Notes under the pieces: generated by a model
What the model saw: only the letters and a program-made list of their open reading frames with translations
Told to the model about the DNA's origin: nothing
Databases searched by the model: none
Source of the DNA: Gammaproteobacteria bacterium
GTDB lineage: Bacteria; Gemmatimonadota; Gemmatimonadetes; Longimicrobiales; Gaopeijiaceae
Length of the DNA stretch: 64,000 bases
Assembly: GCA_028819075.1 (NCBI GenBank)
Contig: JAPPMM010000065.1
Coordinates: forward strand, 19,067-83,066
Direction: 5' to 3'
Made by a program: the position numbers and the translations under genes
In this document: positions 43,039 to 55,200 of the stretch, in pieces
How positions within the stretch are numbered: position 1 is the stretch's first letter
Layout of the letters: every line of letters starts with the position of its first letter

Positions 43039-45042
43039 TCATCTCCGTGTGGCAGGGGGTGCCGCGGTCGTGTCGGCCGTCGCGGTGGTGTCGGCGGGCG
43101 GGGGGGCGAGGGGCTCAAGCTGCACGCCCTGTGCGTTGCCTTCCACGATGACCGAGGTCACTTCGCCGTCCTGCATGAAGATAGTGATCAGGTCTCCCCG
43201 GACGTAGTGAAGGGCGAGCCGGATGTCCGGCTCCGGCTGCGCGGCCGCTTCTTCTCCCCCGGCCTCTCCCGTGGGTTCCCGCGCGCCGGGGTCTTCCTCC
43301 GTTGCGGCTTCCTGCGCGGGGTCCCCGGAGACTTCCTCCTCGGCGACAGCTTCCTCGGCGGCTTGCTCCTCCCCTTCCCCCGCGACCTGCTCGCCGGCCT
43401 CGGCCCCCGCCGCGTCCGGCTGCGGGGGCTCGCCTTCCCCGCCGCCCTCGGAGGGGATCAAGCGGTAGAGGCTGGCCGCTTGGCCGCGAGCCACCAGACG
43501 ATCGAGCTGGTAGCCCCCGGACGACTCGTCCGTGGCCGGTTGGGCGCCGGCTGCAGCCGACGTGTCGGCGCCGACGGGCTGGAAGACCGCGGTAATGGTG
43601 TCGCCCGACACCCAGTCCGAGCGCGCGATCTCCGGCGTGTCTTCGGTGTTGAGCGAATCGCGCGCGAGCGACTCGCCGCGCGCGTCGCCTACGGCGACCA
43701 CTCGCTCCAGCACCTCGTCGGGGGCCAGAACGTGGATGGAATCCCCTTCCAGTTCGAACGTCTCGGCCACGGCACGGGGCCGGGCGGGCGGAAGCACGGC
43801 AGCCGAGTCCGCGGTCTCGCCCGAAGCGTCACGCGGAGCGTCCGCGTCTCCGGGGACCGACTCGTCGGTGAGCGGAATGGCTTCGCCAAGCACCACTTCG
43901 GTGGGCTCGGCTTGGACGTCGCCGGCGGCCTGCTCTTCCGACGCAGCAGCGGTGGCCGCTGCCGAGTCCCCCGACGGGCCTTCGACTTCCTCCGGCAGCC
44001 CGGGCGGCTCCGGTTCCGGCGGCCGTTCGTTCATCGCCACGATGCGGTCGAGCACGCCGTCCACCATCAACACCCGGATTTCGGGCGCGGTCAGGTCGAT
44101 CTCGCTACCGGAGAGTGCGGCGTCACCGCGCGCCGCGACCTGGTTGCCGTTCATGTCCAGGTCCACCGCGTCACCGCTCAGCACGTATTCGGCGCCGTAC
44201 CCGAAAACGCGCGGCGCCGTCCCCCGCAGAAAGAGCTTGCCGGTGGTTTCCCGGTATTCGATGGAATCGGCGAGGGCGCGAAACTCATCGTTGTAGAGCT
44301 CCGCGTTGCCGGTGGCCAGCATGTAGTCCGCGCCGCTCAGGTAGATGCGCTCGGCATCGATGTCGTAGGGGACGGGCGTGGTGTCGGGGGGTGATGGTTC
44401 CGGTTCCGGAGCCATTTCCCCGCCGGTCCCGGCGGCGTCAGCCGGATCGTTCTCCGTCGCTGCGGAATCCGGCGGGGCTTCGGGCGAGTCCGCGGCCTCG
44501 GTCGAATCGCTTTCCGCTGCGGCGGAGTCCGGCGGGGGTTCGGTCGAATCCGCCGCGCCCGCCTGCGGCGTTACCAGGATCACCGCGTGCGCGCGCCGCC
44601 CGTCCAGGCCGAGGATGGTCATCTCCCCGTCCTCGCGCCGGGAGCTGGAGCCGACCAGCACGGTACTGTCGCCTTCGAAGGTGGCGCCCGAGGCCCCGTC
44701 GATGATGTGGACGTTGCCGACTCCGATCAGCCGGCCCTCGGAGGCGAAGTGGTCGGCGCGGTCGGCGGTCATGGACGCCGCCGAGTCGCTGTACTCGAAG
44801 TTGCCGATGAAGCGGGTGTAGCCCGAGACGTCATCGAGCACGGCGCTGTCGGCGCGGATGATGACGCCTCCCTCGCAGCCGAACACGGGGTCGGAGATGA
44901 AGTTGAAGAAGCCGTCCCCCGTCACCTGCACGGTGGAGGAGCGGGACTGGAGCAGGTCGCAGCTGCCCTGAGCCGCAACGCCCGTCGCCAGGCACAGGGC
45001 CGAGCCTGCGATCAGGGCCGCCAGAACCGGGGACGGGCGCAA
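43039..45042 (-). CDS. LptA/OstA-like periplasmic protein, outsized, with acidic linkers
   Basis: A 667-residue exported protein with a signal peptide (PVLAALIAGSALCLATGVAAQ) and several OstA/LptA-type beta-jellyroll segments: about 35-158, 225-340, 428-494 and 605-645. These are split by Ala/Asp/Glu/Pro/Ser-rich linkers (about 160-225, 340-428, 530-605). LptA normally has about 180 residues and bridges LPS across the periplasm; this protein resembles the longer OstA-like proteins of some non-proteobacterial diderms. The start is a TTG at 45042, one base after the lptC stop, so it relies on coupling. Linkers carry imperfect repeats (PPDSAA units). Confidence 0.82.
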   Translation of the reverse strand: MRPSPVLAALIAGSALCLATGVAAQGSCDLLQSRSSTVQVTGDGFFNFISDPVFGCEGGVIIRADSAVLDDVSGYTRFIGNFEYSDSAASMTADRADHFASEGRLIGVGNVHIIDGASGATFEGDSTVLVGSSSRREDGEMTILGLDGRRAHAVILVTPQAGAADSTEPPPDSAAAESDSTEAADSPEAPPDSAATENDPADAAGTGGEMAPEPEPSPPDTTPVPYDIDAERIYLSGADYMLATGNAELYNDEFRALADSIEYRETTGKLFLRGTAPRVFGYGAEYVLSGDAVDLDMNGNQVAARGDAALSGSEIDLTAPEIRVLMVDGVLDRIVAMNERPPEPEPPGLPEEVEGPSGDSAAATAAASEEQAAGDVQAEPTEVVLGEAIPLTDESVPGDADAPRDASGETADSAAVLPPARPRAVAETFELEGDSIHVLAPDEVLERVVAVGDARGESLARDSLNTEDTPEIARSDWVSGDTITAVFQPVGADTSAAAGAQPATDESSGGYQLDRLVARGQAASLYRLIPSEGGGEGEPPQPDAAGAEAGEQVAGEGEEQAAEEAVAEEEVSGDPAQEAATEEDPGAREPTGEAGGEEAAAQPEPDIRLALHYVRGDLITIFMQDGEVTSVIVEGNAQGVQLEPLAPPPADTTATADTTAAPPATRR

Positions 45043-45043
45043 T

Positions 45044-45592
45044 TCAGGGCCCTCCGCCGCTCCGCGTTCGCTGGTTCTGGATGAAGATGCTCTCGAAGTT
45101 GGCGTCGGACAGGAACGCGGATCCCTCGACCACCCGGCCTCCCTCGGTCATCGTCATGACCGTGGCCGAGTCGCTCCAGATGCGGTCCCGCTGGGGCTCG
45201 TAGTGGATCTCCGCGCTCTCGATGCGCCGGTCCGCCATTACGAGAACGGCGTCGCCGCGCGCGACCATGTGCTGGGTGTCCTCGTTCATCAGTCCGGTCC
45301 GCGAGGTCACGCGCGCGCGCTCCTCTCCGCCTTCGTCGTACATGATCAGGTTCAACGTGCGGAGCGCCACGGATGTCGAGTCCTGCCAGATATAGGCGGT
45401 GTCGGCCTGGATGCGGGCCTCGCGAATGCCGTCGACCGTCACATGGGTCACGATGTCGAAAAGGACCTGGTCGGCCTGGAGCGCGCGCAGCTCTTCCGGA
45501 AGCGACGTCGTCGCCACCTGCTCCTCGCATCCCGCGGCCGCCATCGCCGCGAACGCCAGCAGTACCGCCATCTTCCTGTTTTTCAACATCAT
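45044..45592 (-). CDS. lptC: LPS export protein LptC
   Basis: LptC receives LPS from LptBFG and hands it to LptA. The 182-residue protein has a short N-terminal hydrophobic segment ending in a lipobox (AMAAAGC, Cys22) and one OstA-like beta domain with repeated short strands (VTVDGIREARIQADTAY, DTQHMVARGDAVLV). Proteobacterial LptC has a membrane helix instead of a lipid anchor. The start is one of two adjacent ATGs (45592 or 45589), and the first overlaps the kdsD stop. Position between kdsD and the LptA-like gene matches the classic order. Confidence 0.88.
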   Translation of the reverse strand: MMLKNRKMAVLLAFAAMAAAGCEEQVATTSLPEELRALQADQVLFDIVTHVTVDGIREARIQADTAYIWQDSTSVALRTLNLIMYDEGGEERARVTSRTGLMNEDTQHMVARGDAVLVMADRRIESAEIHYEPQRDRIWSDSATVMTMTEGGRVVEGSAFLSDANFESIFIQNQRTRSGGGP

Positions 45593-46644
45593 AGGACTCC
45601 CGATCTCATCAGGTCGTGAAGGTGCACGACGCCGCTCAGCCTGTCTTTTCCGTCTACCACGGGCAATGCCATGACCCCGTGCTGCTCCATCTCCCGGGCG
45701 GACGCCGAGGCCAGGGTTCCTAGGCGTGCCAGCCTGGGCTCGGGGCTCATGATGGCGCGGATCGGAATATGCAGAAAGTCCGGTTCGCGCTCCATGAGGC
45801 GCGTGAGATCGCCGGCGGTCACGACGCCCACGACCCGGTCCTGTCCGTCCACGATGGGCACGGTGCCGCGCATGTGTGCAAGCGGCACGATGCAGTCGCG
45901 TACGAGTGCGTCCTGAAGGAGGGACGGGTACCCTTCCCCGACCATCACGTCGTCGACCAGAAGGGTGAGCGTGCGCCCGAGCGCGCCCCCCGGGTGCAGG
46001 CGGGCGAAGTCCGCGGGCTCGAATCCCCGCCGCCGCAGAAGGACGATCGCCAGCGCGTCGCCCATGGCCATGGCGGCGGTGGTGGAGGTGGTGGGCGCCA
46101 GGTCCAGGGGGCAGGCCTCCTCGGCCACCGAGCAGTCGAGGAGCGCGGTCGCATGCCGGGCCAGCGGCGAGCGCGGACTGCCGGTTATCAGCACGATGGG
46201 CACTCCGAAGCGCAGCAGGTACGCGGCGAGCTCGGCGAGTTCGCCGGTATCGCCGCTCTTCGAAACCAGGATCGCGACGTCCTCGCGCGAGACGATGCCC
46301 AGGTCCCCGTGAAGCCCCTCCACCGGGTGGAGGAAGAAGGCGGGGGTGCCTGTGGACGTGAGTGTAGCCGCAATCTTGCGCCCGACGATGCCGCTCTTGC
46401 CGATCCCCGAGACGATGACCCGGCCGGAAGCGGCCAGCACGACTTCGGCCGCCTCGACGAAGGGGTGGTCGATGCGGTTGGCGAGATGGAGGAGCGCGCC
46501 GCCCTCCGCGCGAAGCACCCGGGCAGCTTCGGCCATGGCAGCGGCGGTCGCGCCGCCGTCCCTCCCTGGCAACGACGGCGCACGCGTATGGCTCCCGCCG
46601 GCGTCAGCCTCTCCGGCCGCGCGCGTCTTCGGCGGGGACGTCAT
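45589..46644 (-). CDS. kdsD: arabinose-5-phosphate isomerase KdsD (KpsF/GutQ family)
   Basis: KdsD converts ribulose-5-phosphate to arabinose-5-phosphate, the first step to Kdo. The protein (351 residues from this start) has an SIS domain with VSGIGKSGIVGRKIAATLTSTGTPAFFLHP, HGDLGIV and SKSGDTGELAEL, then two CBS domains (DALVRDCIVPL onward and IMSPEPRLARLGT to the end). The start is unsure: ATG 46644 overlaps kdsC by 41 bases and is preceded by a close AGGAG. ATG 46536 would give 315 residues and lose only sequence outside the fold. Confidence 0.93.
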   Translation of the reverse strand: MTSPPKTRAAGEADAGGSHTRAPSLPGRDGGATAAAMAEAARVLRAEGGALLHLANRIDHPFVEAAEVVLAASGRVIVSGIGKSGIVGRKIAATLTSTGTPAFFLHPVEGLHGDLGIVSREDVAILVSKSGDTGELAELAAYLLRFGVPIVLITGSPRSPLARHATALLDCSVAEEACPLDLAPTTSTTAAMAMGDALAIVLLRRRGFEPADFARLHPGGALGRTLTLLVDDVMVGEGYPSLLQDALVRDCIVPLAHMRGTVPIVDGQDRVVGVVTAGDLTRLMEREPDFLHIPIRAIMSPEPRLARLGTLASASAREMEQHGVMALPVVDGKDRLSGVVHLHDLMRSGVL

Positions 46645-47206
46645 CGCTCCTGGCATCGCAGTAACCCTGGACCACGTTTTCCCATTCACCGCGCGCGATC
46701 AGCAGGGCGCGCACGAATTCACGAACCGCTCCCCTGCCCCCCTGCGCGCGCGTCTGCCAGATCGCGTCCCGCACCAGCTCCGGTGTGGCGTTCCCGACCG
46801 CCACCGGCAGTCCGACACGCCGAAAGACGGGAAGGTCGGGCAGGTCGTCGCCAAGCATGGCGACTTCGTCCCATGAAACCCCGTTGCGGGCAAGCAAGTT
46901 TCGTACCACGGGCATCTTCATGGCGCCGGGCACCTGATGACACTCCTCGATGCCGAGTTCCCGGGCGCGCAGCGCAGTCGCCGCCGATACTCGGCCCGAC
47001 ACCAGCGCCACCTGCATCCCGGTTCCGATCAGGAGCTTGATCGCCAGGCCGTCCTGTATGTCGAAGCGCTTGAACTCCACGGCCGACCCGTCCGGCATTT
47101 CGCCCACGTAGACACCGGAGTCGGTGAGCACCCCGTCCACGTCGAAGATGACGAGTCGGACCCGGCGCGCAGCCTCGTCGGGGAATCTCCCGTCCGGCGT
47201 GTTCAT
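46604..47206 (-). CDS. kdsC: Kdo-8-phosphate phosphatase KdsC
   Basis: KdsC removes phosphate from Kdo-8-phosphate. The 200-residue HAD-family protein has the nucleophile motif FDVDGVLTDSGVY near residue 20, then FDIQDGLAIKLL, SGR in motif II, KMPVV with the motif III Lys, and GDDLPDLPVF as motif IV, all typical of KdsC. ATG 47206 overlaps the kdsA stop (ATGA). The C-terminal 20 residues are a polar tail over the kdsD start. Confidence 0.95.
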   Translation of the reverse strand: MNTPDGRFPDEAARRVRLVIFDVDGVLTDSGVYVGEMPDGSAVEFKRFDIQDGLAIKLLIGTGMQVALVSGRVSAATALRARELGIEECHQVPGAMKMPVVRNLLARNGVSWDEVAMLGDDLPDLPVFRRVGLPVAVGNATPELVRDAIWQTRAQGGRGAVREFVRALLIARGEWENVVQGYCDARSDDVPAEDARGRRG

Positions 47207-47985
47207 GAAAGCGCCCGCCGGATGGCGAGAACATCCTCCAGGAGCGGTGCGAGCGCCGTGAGCTCGAGCATGTTGGAGGAATCCGAAGGAGCGGTGGCGG
47301 GAGCCGGATGCACCTCGAGGAACAGCCCGTCGCAACCGGCGGCGACGGCCGCCCGCACCAGGCAGCCGATGAACTCGGGGTTTCCGCCCGTGCCTCCGCC
47401 GGCCTGTCCCTGGCGCTGCACGGAGTGGGTGCCGTCGAACACCACCGGAGTGCCGCACGCGCTTCGCACCCGGGCGAAGGAGCGCATGTCGACGATCTGG
47501 TCGCCATATCCGAAGAACGTGCCCCGCTCGGTCACGGCCACCTCCCCGGCCCCGGCGGCGCGCGCCTTGTGCACGGCGTGCGCCATCTGCTCTGGAGACA
47601 TCCACTGTCCCTTCTTGATGTTGATCGCCGCGCCGGTGCGGCCCGCGGCCGTGAGCAGGTCCGTCTGCCGGCAGAGGAAGGCAGGGATCTGGACTACATC
47701 CGCCACCTCGGCGGCGGGCCCCGCCTGTGCGGGCTCATGGATGTCGGTGAGCACCGGGAGGCCGCAGTGTGCCTTTACGCGGTCCAGCGCCCGCAGGCCC
47801 TCCTCAAGCCCCGGTCCCCTCGCCGAAGCCAGCTGCGAGCGGTTGGCCTTGTCGAACGAGGACTTGAAGAACACCGGAAGACGGTGCCGGGCGGAGAGGG
47901 ACGCCAGGGTTTCGCCGACCGCGAGGTTCACGTCGTCGCCCTCGAGCACGCAGGGTCCGGCGATGAGGAAGAAGTTCTCAAACAC
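47203..47985 (-). CDS. kdsA: 3-deoxy-8-phosphooctulonate synthase KdsA
   Basis: KdsA condenses phosphoenolpyruvate with arabinose-5-phosphate to give Kdo-8-phosphate. The 260-residue protein starts FENFFLIAGPCVLEG; the Cys at position 12 marks the metal-dependent class, unlike E. coli. FFKSSFDKANRS, DIHEPAQ, VQIPAFLCRQTDLL, INIKKGQWMSP and FDGTHSVQ are all present. The start is GTG 47985, 12 bases after the pyrG stop, with a GAAGGA-type ribosome site. Confidence 0.95.
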   Translation of the reverse strand: MFENFFLIAGPCVLEGDDVNLAVGETLASLSARHRLPVFFKSSFDKANRSQLASARGPGLEEGLRALDRVKAHCGLPVLTDIHEPAQAGPAAEVADVVQIPAFLCRQTDLLTAAGRTGAAINIKKGQWMSPEQMAHAVHKARAAGAGEVAVTERGTFFGYGDQIVDMRSFARVRSACGTPVVFDGTHSVQRQGQAGGGTGGNPEFIGCLVRAAVAAGCDGLFLEVHPAPATAPSDSSNMLELTALAPLLEDVLAIRRALS

Positions 47986-47997
47986 CGCTGGCGTCCT

Positions 47998-50450
<2,453 letters not shown>

Positions 50451-50815
50451 GCGCACTCGGTCATGCTTGAGGGACGGCCTCCACGTTCACGTCGGTTCCA
50501 TCCGGTTCGCCGGGAGTCGCTCGTTCAACGCCCGGTCCCTCCGCCAACAGGATGCAAGATAGCGCGCGGGACGGGTTAACTCCAGAAGAGAGAAGCCGGC
50601 GAGGTTGCGCCCCACGATGTCTTGATGACATCTACTGTGATCTACTGGTGACTTCTTCGGGAATCCCCACCGGGGTCGAGAATCAGGTCTCCGCTGCGGC
50701 GCGCCGGTCTGAAGGCGACCTTGCCGCGATTCGGCGAGCAACCATACTTCGACTGAGAGCAATCGATCGGTCAGACCACACCCGGACGGCCGGAGCCGGC
50801 GCCGCAGGTGCGACA
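50451..50815. other. 365-base gene-free divergent region between kdsB and the propeller lipoprotein
   Basis: No gene or structured RNA that I recognise. It must hold the promoter for the long kdsB series (not clearly seen) and one for the rightward lipoprotein gene (predicted at 50721-50749). The frame of the lipoprotein is open back to 50552 but that part lacks any signal or domain. Confidence 0.55.
50721..50749 (+). promoter_or_regulatory. predicted sigma70-type promoter
   Basis: TTGCCG at 50721-50726 is followed after 16-17 bases by CATACT or ATACTT (50743-50749). The start codon at 50816 is about 60 bases beyond the expected transcription start. Confidence 0.4.
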
Positions 50816-52123
50816 ATGCGAACGACCCCTCGGGAAGCGAAGCAGGCGAGAGCCGACCGGCCACCAAACCTGCGTGTGCGTTTCAGCGGGCTGGTGACCG
50901 CGGCCTCCGTCGCTCTCCTAACCGCTTGCGGACCCGATGCGCGCTCTTCCGACGCCACCCCTGACGCGGTCGTCGAAGCCATCGGCGACACTACCGTCGT
51001 CCGCACACTGTCTGGCAGCGTGTGGGGCGCGGAGGCTTCACTGGTGCCGGAGATCACGATCGGTCTGCTCGACGGTCCCGAGGAGTATCTCTTCGGCCGC
51101 ATCTGGTCGCTCGCCGTGAACGATGACGGGACGGTGTACGTCCTGGACCGGCTGGAGCAGCATGTGCGCGTCTTCGACTCGCTCGGGGTCCATCTCGAAA
51201 CGCTGGGACGCCGGGGTGAGGGTCCCGGCGAGTTCACCAGCCCCGAAGCCATAGCCGTACTGCCCGATGGACGGCTTGCCGTGCGCGACCCCGAGAATCA
51301 GCGCGTCACGGTATTCGGCCCCGGCCCGGGCGAGACGGCCGAATGGGGGTACACTGGCGGCGCCGGTACGCGGTCACCGCTGTACACTGATGCACGCGGC
51401 CGTACCTTTCTGCTCGCCAGCACCCCGGCCCGCGAGCGCGGGTTTGTCATGCAGATCATCGTTCTGAGCCCCGACGGGACGCCTCTCGACACGCTTCCGG
51501 AACCGTCCAGCGACTACCAACCCCCCCTTGTGAGGGCTGAAGCTCCCGGGATCCTGGTGAGCTATGGCGTCCCCTTCACTCCCCGGTATCACTGGACCGT
51601 TCACCCGAGCGGCCACTTCCTCACGGGTCTCTCCTCCGACTACCGAATCGACCTCGCCCGGGATGACGGCGTACTCCGCATCGAGCGCAGGCGGGATCCG
51701 GTCCCTGCGTCGACCGCGGAGCGGGCTTACCAGCGCGAACGCGTCGTCGGGAGCATACGCAGGTCCCTCCCCGGCTGGGACTGGGACGGTCCGGCGATTC
51801 CGAGCGGGAAACCGTTCTTCCAGGAGCTGCTGGCCGGCCGGGACGGGCGCATCTGGGTGCGGCTGTGGACCGAAGGACGACCGGTGGACAACGTGGATCA
51901 CGATCCCGACGATCCCGGCTCGCTGCCGGTGATCTGGGAGGAAGAGACCCGGTACGATGTCTTTGAGCCGGACGGGACCTATCTGGGCGTCGTGGTGGCG
52001 CCGGACGAATTTGCCACTTTCCCGGCCCCGGTATTCGACGGCGACCGTGTGTGGGCCGTAACGGCGGACGAGCTGGGAGTGGAACGGGTGGTCCGCTACC
52101 GGATCTCACACGGAGCGCCCTGA
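50816..52123 (+). CDS. beta-propeller lipoprotein (6-bladed NHL-like)
   Basis: A 435-residue protein with a long basic N-terminus, a hydrophobic core and a lipobox (ALLTAC). A propeller of NHL/6-bladed type follows: the early blades show IWSLAVNDDGTVYVLDRLEQHVRVFDS and then GRRGEGPGEFTSPEAIAVLPDG, with LAVRDPENQRVTVF next. Similar exported proteins are common in Gemmatimonadota-like genomes and their ligands are unknown. ATG 50816 gives a 30-residue n-region before the signal core; a GTG about 20 codons later (VRFSGLVTAAS) would be more usual. The last part (RYDVFEPDGTYLGVV) is another blade. Confidence 0.82.
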   Translation: MRTTPREAKQARADRPPNLRVRFSGLVTAASVALLTACGPDARSSDATPDAVVEAIGDTTVVRTLSGSVWGAEASLVPEITIGLLDGPEEYLFGRIWSLAVNDDGTVYVLDRLEQHVRVFDSLGVHLETLGRRGEGPGEFTSPEAIAVLPDGRLAVRDPENQRVTVFGPGPGETAEWGYTGGAGTRSPLYTDARGRTFLLASTPARERGFVMQIIVLSPDGTPLDTLPEPSSDYQPPLVRAEAPGILVSYGVPFTPRYHWTVHPSGHFLTGLSSDYRIDLARDDGVLRIERRRDPVPASTAERAYQRERVVGSIRRSLPGWDWDGPAIPSGKPFFQELLAGRDGRIWVRLWTEGRPVDNVDHDPDDPGSLPVIWEEETRYDVFEPDGTYLGVVVAPDEFATFPAPVFDGDRVWAVTADELGVERVVRYRISHGAP

Positions 52124-52221
52124 ACCAGGCCCACAGCCAACTGGGCCATCGCATTGCCCGAGACAGGCCCCGGCCTACCTTTGTTGCGTCCCATTGGTAG
52201 CCCCTCCTTTGGAGTTTCTCC

Positions 52222-55200
52222 ATGACTGTCAGGCATCCCACCCGTGCGTTCGCCCGCGCGTTCATCCTGTCCCTCCTGGCAGCCGGCGTCGCGGCCCGCG
52301 GGCTCGCCGCCCAACTGACCGCTCCCGGCGAGCTTCCGGACGAGTTCTTCGCCGACGCCGACTTCCGCCACGTGGGCCCGGTGGGCAACCGGGTGAGCGC
52401 GGTGGTGGGCGAACCCGGCAACCGCAACGTCTACTACCTCGGGGCCGCGTCGGGAGGCGTTTTCAAGAGCGAGGACGGCGGGCACACCTGGCGTCCCGTC
52501 TTCGACGACCAGCCGGCGCAGTCGATCGGCGCGCTGGCAGTCGCGCCCTCCGACGCCAACGTGGTGTGGGCGGGGACGGGCGAGTCGTTCATCCGCTCCA
52601 ACGTCTCCATCGGCAACGGCGTGTACCGCTCCACCGACGCGGGCCGCACCTGGCGGCACATGGGGCTCGACGAGACGGGAAGGATCGGGCGCATCGTCAT
52701 CCATCCCGACGATCCGGACATGGTGTACGTTGCGGCGGCCGGCCACCTCTACGGCCCGCAGCAGGAGCGGGGGCTGTTCCGCACCACCGACGGCGGGGAG
52801 AACTGGGAGCGGGTGCTCTTCTCCGGCGAGAACTCCGGCGCGATCGACGTGGTGATGGATCCCACCAACCCGCGCATCCTCTTCGCCGCGACCTGGCAGA
52901 TGCAGATCTGGACCTGGGGGCGCGAGAGCGGAGGCCCGGAAAGCGGCCTCTGGACCAGCCGCGACGGGGGCGACACCTGGACCCGGCTCGAGGGCGCCGG
53001 GCTGCCCCGCGGCACCATGGGCCGGATCGGCCTCGCCATGACCGCGGCGGACCCGGACCGCGTCTACGCGCTCATCGAAACCAACTCCAACCGGGAGTAC
53101 GAGGAGCTGGAGGAGCACGAAGGCACGCTCTGGCGGTCCGACGACGGCGGGCGCTCCTGGACGATGGTGAACGCCGACCACGCGCTGGCGCAGCGGCCCC
53201 TCTACTACTCGCGCATGGCGGTCGCGCCGGACGATCCCGACGAGGTTCACTTCATGTCCACGGTGCACACGCGCTCGCTGGACGGGGGCGTGTCCTTCGA
53301 GGTCATCTCCGGGGGCGACAACCACGACATGTGGATCGACCCGCGCGACCCGGCGCGCATGATCATCGGCAACGACCAGGGGGTGCGCATCTCCACCAAC
53401 CGGGGGCGCAACTGGTACCGGCCGCTCCTGCCCATCGCCCAGATGTACCACGTCCACACCGACACCCGGGTCCCCTACAACCTGTACGGCAACCGCCAGG
53501 ACGGGCCCTCGACGGGCGGGCCCTCCAACACCCTCACCGGGGGCGCGATTCCGGTGGGGGCGTGGCGCTCCGTTGGCGGCTGCGAGGTCGGGTTCGCCAT
53601 CCCCGACACGGTGACCAACGATGTCGTCTGGTCGGGGTGCTACGAGGGCATCCTCGAGCGGCACCAGCTCTCCACCGGGATCACCCGCACAGTAAGCGTG
53701 TGGCCCGACAACCCCGAAGGCTGGGCGGCCGCCGACGTGCGCTACCGCTTTCAGTGGACCTTTCCCGTCCACATCTCGCCGCACGACAACAACGTGGTCT
53801 ACGCGGGCAGCCAGCACGTGCACCGCACCACCGACGGGGGGCACAGCTGGAGCGTGATCAGCCCCGACCTCACGCGCGCCGACACCACCCGCATGCAGAA
53901 GACGGGCGGGCTCACCACCGAGGACGTGAGCCCCACCTACGCCTCGGTGCTCTTCGCCCTCGCCGAATCCCCCATCGAGGCCGGCACCATCTGGGCGGGC
54001 TCGAACGATGGCCTCGTGCACGTGACGCGCGACGGCGGCGAGAGCTGGATCGAGGTGGCCGGCAACATCTCCGGGCTCCCCGAGTGGGGCACGGTGAGCA
54101 ACATCGAGCCCTCCCGCTACAGCCCGGCGGCGGCGTACATCACCGTCGACTTCCACCAACTGGGCGGCACCGATCCCTTCGTCTACAAGACGGAGGACTA
54201 CGGGGCGTCCTGGCGCTCGCTCGCCGGCGACATCCCGCGTAGCGTGTTCAGCTACGCCCACGTCGTGCGCGAGGACCCGGTGCGTCCCGGCCTGCTCTAC
54301 CTCGGCACCGAAAACTCGCTCTACGTCTCCTTCGACGACGGGGTGACCTGGAGCTCGCTGCAGGGCGATCTGCCGCATGCGCCCGTGCACTGGCTGGAGA
54401 TCCAGCCGCACTTCAACGACCTGGTGGTCGGCACCTACGGGCGGGGATTCTGGATCCTGGACGACATCACGCCGCTTCAGCAGTTGAGCGCGGAGACGGT
54501 GGCGGACGGCGTGCATCTGTTCGCACCGCGTCCGGCGTACCGCTTCCTCCCCCGGGAGGCGCGCAACGCCCAGCCGGACGACCCGGCCGCCGGGGAGAAC
54601 CCCGACTACGGGGCCTCGATCAACTTCCATCTGGGCGAGGATCTGGCCGGACCCGTCACCATCGAGGTGGAGACGATGGACGGAGCGCCGGTCCGCACCC
54701 TGTCCGGCAGCTTCGGCCCCGGAATGAACCGTGCGATGTGGGATCTCCGCTACACGGCCTCTGCGACTCCGCGGCTCCGCACCCCGCCGCTCGAGCACTC
54801 GCATCGCGGCGTGGGCCAGGAGGGGTGGCGGCCTCCGCCGGACGGCGGCCCGGTTCGGCCCCTTGCCATCCCCGGACGCTACCGGGTGCGTCTTACCGCA
54901 GGCGCCGAAGAGCGCACCGCCGAGTTCGAGATCCTGCAGGATCCGGCCTCCATGGCGTCCGCCGAGGACATGCGCGCGCAGCTGGCCCTTCAGCTGGAAC
55001 TGCGTGAGATGAGCGATTCGACGGCCGAGCTCATCAACCGCATCGAATGGACCCGCCGGGGGTTGGCGGACCTGGAGGAACGGGTGCGCGGGAATCCGCT
55101 CTACGCGGAGATCGCGGAAGTGGGAGAGGAGCTCGCGCTGGCGCTCATCGAGCTCGAAATGGAGCTCTTCGACCTGAGGCTTACGGGCGGTTCGGCCCGG

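Noticed and set aside
50552-50815. An 88-residue N-terminal extension of the propeller lipoprotein
   Set aside because: It would bury the lipoprotein signal peptide far inside the protein, and it has no domain of its own.
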